This document shows positions 58,046-64,000 of a DNA stretch of 64,000 bases, piece by piece. The translations under genes were made by a program, and so were the position numbers. Within the stretch, counting starts at the first letter, position 1; each line of letters starts with the position of its first letter. The DNA is from Tomitella fengzijianii. GTDB lineage: Bacteria; Actinomycetota; Actinomycetes; Mycobacteriales; Mycobacteriaceae. Under the pieces are notes generated by a model that was not told where the DNA came from, did no database searches, and worked only from the letters and a program-made list of their open reading frames with translations. The stretch spans positions 2,600,679 to 2,664,678 of the forward strand of contig NZ_CP041765.1 of the NCBI RefSeq assembly GCF_007559025.1. Reading direction: 5' to 3'.

Positions 58046-58062
58046 CTGCACACATTGTGCAG
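58046..58062. repeat. Small perfect palindrome
   Basis: CTGCACA-CAT-TGTGCAG in the 253-bp gap between glycerate kinase and the Fe-S gene. It could be a weak terminator for the former or an operator for the latter. No other element was found in that gap. Confidence 0.4.
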
Positions 58063-58116
58063 CTCCCACGTGACCGCGCGCCACTCCCTGCGGCAGCACC
58101 CGCGTCCGCTCCCGGG

Positions 58117-59223
58117 TCACGCCGCTTCGGCCGCGGCGCGTGCGGCACAGCGTGCCGCCTCGGACACCAGTGCGGCGGGCCTGGCCATCGCCTCGTCGGC
58201 GGACCCGGCGATCTCGGCGACGGACCACACCTCGTCGATGCCCATGCGCCGCCACTCCGATTCCTCCAGCGCGATCCGGCCGGCGATTGCGACGACCCGC
58301 GTACCCTCCCTGGCGCCCTCGTCGGCGACGTGGCCGACGACCTTTCCGCGCGCCGAACCGGCATCGAGCCGCCCCTCGCCGGTGAGCACCACATCGGCAC
58401 CGCCGATGGCCGCGCGCCTGCCTGTGAAGTCGCCGACGATCCCGGCGCCCGGATGCACCCGCCCGCCGAGCGCGATCAGCAGCCCGCCCAGTCCACCGGC
58501 CGCGCCCGCGCCTTCGCAGTCCCGCACGTCCACGCCGGTCTCGGCGAGCAGCACCGCGCTCCACTCCCGCAGCCGTTCCTCGAGCAGCCGCACCGCCTCG
58601 GCGCTGTCGGCGCCCTTCTGCGGTCCGAACATCGCGGCCGCGCCTGCGGTGCCCAGCAGTGGGCTGCGAACGTCGGCCGCGGCGATCAGGTCCACCCCGT
58701 CGAGCGCGCCGCGCATCCTGCGCAGACCGCCGAAAGCCTCCGCCGCGCCGGCTCCGCCGTCGGTGCCGGCGCTGCCGCCGAGCCCCACGACCATGCGCTC
58801 CGCACCCTCGGCGACAGCCCGCGCCATGAGTTCGCCCACTCCGAAGCTGGTCGCCTCCCTGGCCGTCTCCGGGTCCGGAGGCCTGCCCAGGAGATGCAGC
58901 CCGCACGCCTGCGCCGACTCGATGTAGGCGGTGGTGCCCGCGCGTAGCCACTGCGCGCCGACCGGCACTCCCAGCGGCCCGGTCACCTCCGCCCGTCGCA
59001 ATTCCGCGTGCGACAGCCCGATGGCGCGACCGAGGACGTCGACGAAACCGGGGCCGCCGTCGGACTGCGGGGCGGCGACCACGGTGTCGCGCCCCCGGGC
59101 GCGGGCCCAGCCGTCCGCAATTGCGGACGCCGCCTCCGCCGCCGTGAGCGTGCCGCCGAACCCGTCGGGGGCCACGAGCACGCGAAGCGGCCGCGCGTGG
59201 GGACCGTGTCGCATCGTCTGCAC
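58117..59223 (-). CDS. Glycerate 2-kinase (GlxK/GarK family)
   Basis: Phosphorylates D-glycerate. The family start RVLVAPDGFGGTLTAAEAA is near residue 17, with VVGLGGSAGTDGGAGAAEAFGG, MFGPQKGA, GAAGGLGGLL and VLTGEGRLDAGSARGKVVGHVA further on. The start at GTG 59223 (VQTMRHG) rests on TACCGT 6 nt upstream; ATG 59214 is an in-frame alternative. Length 368 residues. It is divergent from the DUF3043 gene only 76 bp away. Confidence 0.9.
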   Translation of the reverse strand: MQTMRHGPHARPLRVLVAPDGFGGTLTAAEAASAIADGWARARGRDTVVAAPQSDGGPGFVDVLGRAIGLSHAELRRAEVTGPLGVPVGAQWLRAGTTAYIESAQACGLHLLGRPPDPETAREATSFGVGELMARAVAEGAERMVVGLGGSAGTDGGAGAAEAFGGLRRMRGALDGVDLIAAADVRSPLLGTAGAAAMFGPQKGADSAEAVRLLEERLREWSAVLLAETGVDVRDCEGAGAAGGLGGLLIALGGRVHPGAGIVGDFTGRRAAIGGADVVLTGEGRLDAGSARGKVVGHVADEGAREGTRVVAIAGRIALEESEWRRMGIDEVWSVAEIAGSADEAMARPAALVSEAARCAARAAAEAA

Positions 59224-59229
59224 GCGTCC

Positions 59230-59235
59230 ACGGTA
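59230..59235 (-). promoter_or_regulatory. -10 of glycerate kinase, probably leaderless
   Basis: TACCGT, 6-nt spacer, GTG start 59223. Same hexamer and spacing as the wHTH gene at 25199. Confidence 0.55.
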
Positions 59236-59287
59236 GTCGCGGCGCGTGCATCGCAGACCGGGATCGGGGCCGCGCACGCGGTCCCTA

Positions 59288-59293
59288 TAACCT
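59288..59293 (+). promoter_or_regulatory. -10 of the DUF3043 gene, probably leaderless
   Basis: TAACCT (within CTATAACCT), 6-nt spacer, GTG start 59300. Confidence 0.6.
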
Positions 59294-59299
59294 GGTGGG

Positions 59300-60031
59300 G
59301 TGAAGTTTCTGCGCCGCGGGGCCTCGGATGCTCAGCCGATGCCCGACGATCCCACCTCGCACGACGATTCCGCCCCGGACGACGATCCCTCCCCAGCCAC
59401 GGGGGACGCCTCGGACGCCGACTCCGGCCAGGGAGGCAAGACTGCTGGAGGCGGCAACGTCACCGAGGGGAAGGGCCGTCCCACGCCCAAGCGCAACGCA
59501 TCCGCGAAGCGCCGGGGACCCGTCGGGCCCGCTCCGATGACGGCGAAGGAGGCGCGCGCCCGCCGCCGGGTCAACCGCGACGGGACCAAGAAGTCCCGCG
59601 AGGAGCGCAAGTCCGAGTCGGCGGACAAGCGGGCCGCGATGGCCGACCGGCGCGAACGCATGATGGCGGGCGAGGAGAAGTTCCTGCCCGCCCGCGACCG
59701 CGGGCCCGAGCGGCGCTTCGTCCGCAACATCGTCGATTCGCGCCGCCACCTGGTGGGCCTGTTCATGCCGCTGGCCATCGTCATGATCCTGTCGCTGTTC
59801 CTCGCCCCGAACATCCAGGCGGTGGTCAGCCTGTTCATGCTCATCATGGTCGTGCTGATGATGATCGAGGGGTTCTTCCTGAGCCGGCGCACCTACGCCC
59901 GCGTCGCGGAGCGGTACCCCGGCGTGGTCGACAGCCGCTTCTCCCTGGGCTGGTACGCCTTCGTGCGTGCATCGCAGCTGCGCCGCATGCGGACCCCGCG
60001 CCCGGAGGTCTCCGTCGGCGATGAGGTCTGA
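59300..60031 (+). CDS. DUF3043 membrane protein (Rv2206-like)
   Basis: A 243-residue protein with an acidic then strongly basic cytoplasmic N-terminus ([35 protein letters not shown]), two membrane helices (about 152-170 and 175-195) and a short tail with [27 protein letters not shown] (positions about 196-222). The family is widespread in actinobacteria and has no known function. GTG 59300 sits 6 nt after a TAACCT -10, so the mRNA is probably leaderless. The end lies 1 base before the likely cobT start. Confidence 0.92.
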   Translation: MKFLRRGASDAQPMPDDPTSHDDSAPDDDPSPATGDASDADSGQGGKTAGGGNVTEGKGRPTPKRNASAKRRGPVGPAPMTAKEARARRRVNRDGTKKSREERKSESADKRAAMADRRERMMAGEEKFLPARDRGPERRFVRNIVDSRRHLVGLFMPLAIVMILSLFLAPNIQAVVSLFMLIMVVLMMIEGFFLSRRTYARVAERYPGVVDSRFSLGWYAFVRASQLRRMRTPRPEVSVGDEV

Positions 60032-60032
60032 C

Positions 60033-61145
60033 GTGACCGCGGCCGCGGCCGCGCTCGGTGCGACGTTCCCCGGCGTCACGCCGCCCGACGCCCAAGCGCT
60101 GCGCGACGCGCAGGCCCGGCAGCGGGATCTGACCAAGCCCCCGGGCTCGCTGGGCCGCCTGGAGGACGTGGGGTGCTGGGTCGCCTCGTGCCAGGGGCAG
60201 TGTCCGCCGCGGGAGCTCGCGCGGGTGCGGGTCGTCGTCTTCGCCGGCGACCACGGCATCGCGCGCGCCGGCGTCTCGGCCTTCCCCCCTGATGTGACCG
60301 CGCAGATGGTGCGGAACTTCCGCCGCGGCGGAGCCGCTGTCAACGCGATCGCGGACAGCGTCGGCGCCGGGGTGCGGGTGGTCGACGTCGCAGTCGACGG
60401 GCACCTCCCCGGTGCGGATCGCAGTGTCGACGATGACGCTGCGGATCACGATGCCGACCCCGTCCGGGCATACAAGGTCCGGGCCGCGTCGGGTCGGATA
60501 GACCGCGAGGATGCGCTGTCCGCGGAGGAGACGATCACCGCCATCGGCGCCGGTCGCGCCATCGCGGACGAAGAGGTGGATGCGGGGGCGGACCTGCTGA
60601 TCGCGGGCGACATGGGCATCGGCAACACCACGCCCGCCACCGCCATCGTCGCCACCCTCACCGGTCTGGAACCGGTGGTGGCGGTGGGGCGCGGCACCGG
60701 CATCGACGATGCCGCCTGGATGCGCAAGACCGCGGCGATCCGCGACGCGATGTTCCGTGCGCGGCACTTCGTGGGCGACCCGGTCGCGCTGCTGCGGACG
60801 ATCGGCGGCGCGGACCTCGCGGCCATGGCGGGTTTCCTCGCGCAGGCGTCGGTGCGCCGCACGCCCGTGGTCCTCGACGGCCTGATCGCCACGGCGGCCG
60901 CACTGGTGGCCGCGCAGCTCGCCCCCGGGTGCCCGGACTGGTGGTTGGCCGGCCACCGTTCCGCGGAACCCGCGCACGACGCAGCGCTCGAGCGGCTGCA
61001 CAAGCAACCCCTCCTCGACTTCGGCATGCGGCTGGGCGAGGGCACCGGCGCGTTGACCGCGGTGCCCGTGGTACGTGCGGCGGTCGCCACACTGTCGAAC
61101 ATGTCCACTTTCGCCGATGCCGGTGTCTCCGGTGCCGCGGACTGA
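60033..61145 (+). CDS. cobT: Nicotinate-nucleotide:dimethylbenzimidazole phosphoribosyltransferase
   Basis: Makes alpha-ribazole phosphate for the lower loop of cobalamin. Motifs are [72 protein letters not shown] and the C-terminal [11 protein letters not shown] with the catalytic Glu. GTG 60033 (370 residues) has GAGG 6 nt upstream; ATG 60021 with GGAGGT 11 nt upstream would overlap DUF3043. Cotranscribed with cobS. No cobU was found beside them. Confidence 0.95.
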   Translation: MTAAAAALGATFPGVTPPDAQALRDAQARQRDLTKPPGSLGRLEDVGCWVASCQGQCPPRELARVRVVVFAGDHGIARAGVSAFPPDVTAQMVRNFRRGGAAVNAIADSVGAGVRVVDVAVDGHLPGADRSVDDDAADHDADPVRAYKVRAASGRIDREDALSAEETITAIGAGRAIADEEVDAGADLLIAGDMGIGNTTPATAIVATLTGLEPVVAVGRGTGIDDAAWMRKTAAIRDAMFRARHFVGDPVALLRTIGGADLAAMAGFLAQASVRRTPVVLDGLIATAAALVAAQLAPGCPDWWLAGHRSAEPAHDAALERLHKQPLLDFGMRLGEGTGALTAVPVVRAAVATLSNMSTFADAGVSGAAD

Positions 61146-61929
61146 CGGGGTCCACGGCCTCCCGCCCGGACTCCGGACCGTGGTCGACGGTCCCGCCCTG
61201 GCGTTGTCCTGGCTGACGGTGCTGCCCGTCCCGGTCCCCCACGGCGGGATCGACAGGGCGCGGGCGCGACGAGCGATCTTCTCCGCCCCCGCAGTGGGAG
61301 CGCTGCTGGGCGCGGCCGCCGCCGGATTCCTCTGGTGCGCAGTCACGGTGGGCCTGACGCCGACGCTCGCGGGGCTGATCGCCGTCGGGCTGCTCGCCCT
61401 GGCCACCCGCGGCATGCACGTGGACGGACTGGCCGACACCGTCGACGGACTCGGATGCTACGGGCCGCCCGAACGCGCGCTCGAGGTGATGCGCTCCGGC
61501 GGGGCAGGGCCGTTCGCCGTCGCCGCGATGGTGGTGCTCCTCGGTTGCCAGGCCCTTGCCCTCGGTGGACTGGCGGACGCGTCGCGATGGACCGCGGTCG
61601 TCGTCGCCGTCGCCGTGGGGCGTGCGGCGGTCGTGATCGCGTGCCGGCGCGGCATCGCACCGGCCACGCCCGGCGGTTTCGGCGGCCTCGTCGCGGGCTC
61701 GCAACCGGCCGCCGTGCTCGCCGCGTGGACGCTCGCGGCCGTCGCGGCGTCACTGTTCGCGGTGCCGGGGCGGATGTGGCAGGGGCCCGTCGTCGTGGTC
61801 GTCGTGCTCGCGGCGACCGTCGCCTTCACCGCGCACTGCGCCCGCCGCTTCGGCGGGATCACCGGCGATGTCCTCGGCGCCGTCATCGAGGGCACCGTGG
61901 CGATCACCGCGGTGGCGTTCACACTCTGA
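61117..61929 (+). CDS. cobS: Cobalamin (5'-phosphate) synthase
   Basis: Integral membrane enzyme joining adenosyl-GDP-cobinamide and alpha-ribazole. About 270 residues with multiple membrane helices; conserved motifs are [24 protein letters not shown] (positions about 91-114), [19 protein letters not shown] and [17 protein letters not shown] 61117 overlaps cobT by 29 bp; GTG 61132 is an alternative. Convergent with ilvE, with only 51 bp between and no clear hairpin. Confidence 0.93.
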   Translation: MPVSPVPRTDGVHGLPPGLRTVVDGPALALSWLTVLPVPVPHGGIDRARARRAIFSAPAVGALLGAAAAGFLWCAVTVGLTPTLAGLIAVGLLALATRGMHVDGLADTVDGLGCYGPPERALEVMRSGGAGPFAVAAMVVLLGCQALALGGLADASRWTAVVVAVAVGRAAVVIACRRGIAPATPGGFGGLVAGSQPAAVLAAWTLAAVAASLFAVPGRMWQGPVVVVVVLAATVAFTAHCARRFGGITGDVLGAVIEGTVAITAVAFTL

Positions 61930-61980
61930 CCCAGGGGATCTCCGCTTGCGCGTCCTTCCCCTACCGGAAACCGCCGGGGG

Positions 61981-63084
61981 TCAGGCCAGCCGCGTCATCC
62001 AGCCGTGCGTATCGGCGAAGGTGCCCCGCTGGATGCCGGTGAGCGTGTCCCGCAGCGCCCGAGTCACCTCGCCCGCCTCGCCGTCGGCCACGGTGAACTC
62101 GCCGTCGGCGTGTTTGACCGTCCCGACGGGGGTGATCACCGCCGCCGTTCCGCAGGCGAAGACCTCGGTGATGTCACCGGATGCGCAGCCGCGCTGCCAC
62201 TCGTCCGCGCTGATCCGGCGCTGCTCCACGCCGTAGCCTGCGTCCGCGGCCAGCTGCAGAAGCGAGTCGCGGGTGACGCCCGGCAGCAGCGAGCCGGACA
62301 ACTCGGGGGTGACCAGGCGTGCGTCGGAGCCGGAACCGAAGACGAAGAACAGGTTCATCCCGCCCATCTCCTCGATGTACTCGCGCTCCACCGCGTCGAG
62401 CCACACCACCTGGTCGCAGCCCTTCTCCGCCGCCTGCGCCTGCGCGATCAGCGACGCGGCGTAGTTGCCGCCGAATTTGGCCGCGCCCGTGCCGCCGGGA
62501 GCGGCGCGCACGTACTCGTGCGAGAGCCACACGCTCACAGGCTTGATCCCGCGCGGGAAGTACGCGCCCGCGGGCGACGCGATGAGCACGTACCGGTAAC
62601 CGTCGGACGGGCGCACGCCCAGTCCCACGTCGGTGGCGAGCATGAACGGCCTCAGATACAGCGACTCCTCGCCGCCCGCCGGCGGAACCCATGCGGAGTC
62701 GACGGAGAGCAGCTGCCGCAGCGATTCGAGGAAGAGCTCCTCCGGCAGATCGGCCATCGCGAGACGCTCTCCCGACGTCCGGAACCGGCGGGCGTTGGCG
62801 TCCGGCCGGAACGAGTGGATGCCGCCGCTCTCGTGCCGGTAGGCCTTGAGCCCCTCGAAGATCGACTGGCCGTAGTGCAGCACCGTGGCCGCCGGGTCGA
62901 ACGTCAACGGCCCGTAGGGGCCCACCACCGCGTCATGCCAGCCCTGCTCGGGCGAAAAGTCGATGGTGACCATGTGGTCGGTGAAGAACTTCCCGAAGCC
63001 GGGGGCCGCCAGTACGCGCTCGCGCTCGGCGTCCGAATGCGGTGCGGGATGCGGCTTGTGCGCGAATTCGGGAAGTCCGGTCAT
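61981..63084 (-). CDS. ilvE: Branched-chain amino acid aminotransferase
   Basis: PLP fold-type IV aminotransferase for Leu, Ile and Val. The 367 residues contain [67 protein letters not shown] (with the PLP lysine), [12 protein letters not shown] and [17 protein letters not shown]. The second ATG (63084, MTGLPEF) is chosen because TATCAT lies 7 nt before it; ATG 63093 overlaps that hexamer. A short gap of 23 bp separates it from gcvT, so its promoter overlaps the gcvT 3' end. Confidence 0.95.
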   Translation of the reverse strand: MTGLPEFAHKPHPAPHSDAERERVLAAPGFGKFFTDHMVTIDFSPEQGWHDAVVGPYGPLTFDPAATVLHYGQSIFEGLKAYRHESGGIHSFRPDANARRFRTSGERLAMADLPEELFLESLRQLLSVDSAWVPPAGGEESLYLRPFMLATDVGLGVRPSDGYRYVLIASPAGAYFPRGIKPVSVWLSHEYVRAAPGGTGAAKFGGNYAASLIAQAQAAEKGCDQVVWLDAVEREYIEEMGGMNLFFVFGSGSDARLVTPELSGSLLPGVTRDSLLQLAADAGYGVEQRRISADEWQRGCASGDITEVFACGTAAVITPVGTVKHADGEFTVADGEAGEVTRALRDTLTGIQRGTFADTHGWMTRLA

Positions 63085-63091
63085 GCGCGTC

Positions 63092-63097
63092 ATGATA
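63092..63097 (-). promoter_or_regulatory. -10 of ilvE, probably leaderless
   Basis: TATCAT, 7-nt spacer, ATG 63084. Confidence 0.5.
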
Positions 63098-63107
63098 TCG
63101 CAGGCGG

Positions 63108-64000
63108 TCAACGGACCCTGCTCGGCACGAACGGCGGCGCGACCACCTCGCACCGGAGACCACGGCCGCGCACATCCACCGTGACGGTGTCGCCGGTCCG
63201 CGGCGCGGCCTGCGCGTCCATCAGCGCCAGCGCGATCCCCGCACCGAGGGTGGGCGAGAAGGTTCCGGACGTGCAGACCCCCAGCACGGTTCCATCCTCG
63301 TCGCGGACCTCGTGTCCCGGGCGGGGGATGCCCCTGCCGAGGGCCCGCAGCGCCCGGAGCCTGCGCGGCGCGCCGGCCGCGCGCATCTCCTGCAGTGCCG
63401 CGCGCCCGCGGAAGGCCGGCTTGTCCCACGCGACAGCCCATCCGCACCGCGCCTCGAGCGGCGAGATCCGTTCCGACAGTTCGTGTCCGTGCAGCGGGTA
63501 GGCCATCTCGGTACGCAGGGTGTCGCGCGCCGCCAGACCCGCGAGGACCCCGCCCTGTTCCTCGACGGCGGCGTGCAGCGCATCGAAAACCGCGCCCGCG
63601 CGCGCCCACGGGACGATCACCTCGTATCCGAGCTCCCCGGTGTAGCCGGTGCGGCCGACCCTCACGTCCACGCGCGCCGCGCCGAAATCCGCAGCGAGGT
63701 CGGTGAACCGCATGTAACCGATCTCCGTCGGCAGCCCGGCGGCCGCCAGCACCGCCGGCGAGCGCGGCCCCTGCACCGCCAGCACCGCGCGCCCGCGGTG
63801 CTCGTCGACCACCTCGATTCCGGCCGGAGCGCCCGCACGCAGCACCTCCGCGACCGCCCGGGCGTTGGCCGCGTTGGGGACCAGGAACACCTCACCCGGG
63901 CCGACGCGGTACGCCAGCATGTCGTCCGTCACTCCGCCGTCCTCGGTGCAGCAGAGCGTGTACTGCGCGGCGCCGTCGCCGATGGCGCCGAGATCCGCGG
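63108..64000 (-). CDS. gcvT: GcvT, aminomethyltransferase (5' part beyond window)
   Basis: T-protein of the glycine cleavage system. The frame stays open to the window end, where it reads [27 protein letters not shown], then MLAYRVG (positions given from 64000 downward). Later motifs are [38 protein letters not shown] and [14 protein letters not shown]-like [19 protein letters not shown]. About 297 residues are present; the N-terminal start lies past 64000. Ends 23 bp before the ilvE start. Confidence 0.94.
   Translation of the reverse strand, partial: ADLGAIGDGAAQYTLCCTEDGGVTDDMLAYRVGPGEVFLVPNAANARAVAEVLRAGAPAGIEVVDEHRGRAVLAVQGPRSPAVLAAAGLPTEIGYMRFTDLAADFGAARVDVRVGRTGYTGELGYEVIVPWARAGAVFDALHAAVEEQGGVLAGLAARDTLRTEMAYPLHGHELSERISPLEARCGWAVAWDKPAFRGRAALQEMRAAGAPRRLRALRALGRGIPRPGHEVRDEDGTVLGVCTSGTFSPTLGAGIALALMDAQAAPRTGDTVTVDVRGRGLRCEVVAPPFVPSRVR

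Overview
The window is high-GC actinobacterial chromosome. Its gene order follows the Mycobacterium tuberculosis stretch that runs from murG/ftsW through mraZ, pknL, aroG, fadD15, pimB, ripC, qcrCAB, asnB and cobT to ilvE/gcvT. LppM, a mannosyltransferase of the MptA type, PimB, CtaF and a QcrC with two haem sites point to the mycolic-acid order Mycobacteriales. Carotenoid genes (crtI, crtB and a CrtO-like oxidoreductase) and the gene content argue against Mycobacterium proper. Genera such as Gordonia, Tsukamurella, Dietzia or relatives are possible, and the sequence alone does not decide between them. No phage, insertion sequence, CRISPR array, tRNA or rRNA was seen.

Layout. (1) 1-12,770, minus strand: the division and cell-wall cluster mraZ-rsmH-ftsL-like-pbpB-murE-murF-mraY-murD-ftsW-murG. 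From murE to murG each gene overlaps the next by 4 bases at GTGA. The mraZ promoter carries three MraZ boxes spaced 10 bp apart. (2) 13,200-15,460: a DUF3040 membrane protein, an SAV_6107-type HEPN protein and a GNAT acetyltransferase. A perfect actinobacterial SOS box lies between the last two. (3) 15,560-25,190: carotenoid, isoprenoid and mannan genes. They are a CrtO-like oxidoreductase, LppM, MetF, then the tightly coupled set polyprenyl synthase-crtI-mptA-crtB. (4) 24,800-34,430: the Rv2175c-like DNA-binding protein and PknL (five PASTA repeats), aroG, a DEDD nuclease, an acyltransferase, ROK glucokinase, an ArsA-like ATPase and two SRPBCC proteins. (5) 34,790-41,500: fadD15, pimB, a lipoprotein with an HExxH motif, and two NlpC/P60 hydrolases. 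One of these has a textbook c-di-AMP (ydaO) riboswitch in its leader. (6) 41,800-45,670: a DnaQ/GIY-YIG nuclease, a stand-alone Lrp/AsnC effector domain, trpD and an unknown gene. (7) 45,880-53,820: respiratory supercomplex genes ctaE-qcrCAB and ctaC-ctaF, with a 3-hydroxyacyl-CoA dehydrogenase between them. (8) 54,237-64,000: asnB, adenosine kinase, an A-type Fe-S protein, glycerate kinase, DUF3043, cobT, cobS, ilvE and gcvT (cut by the window end).

Most of the genes are ordinary. The interest is in the regulatory DNA: a riboswitch, an SOS box, MraZ boxes and a second cluster like them, a 25-bp promoter element shared by the two NlpC/P60 genes, ten genes with a TANNNT-type -10 placed 6-7 nt before the start codon (probable leaderless transcripts), at least two likely CTG start codons, and long perfect hairpins between convergent genes.
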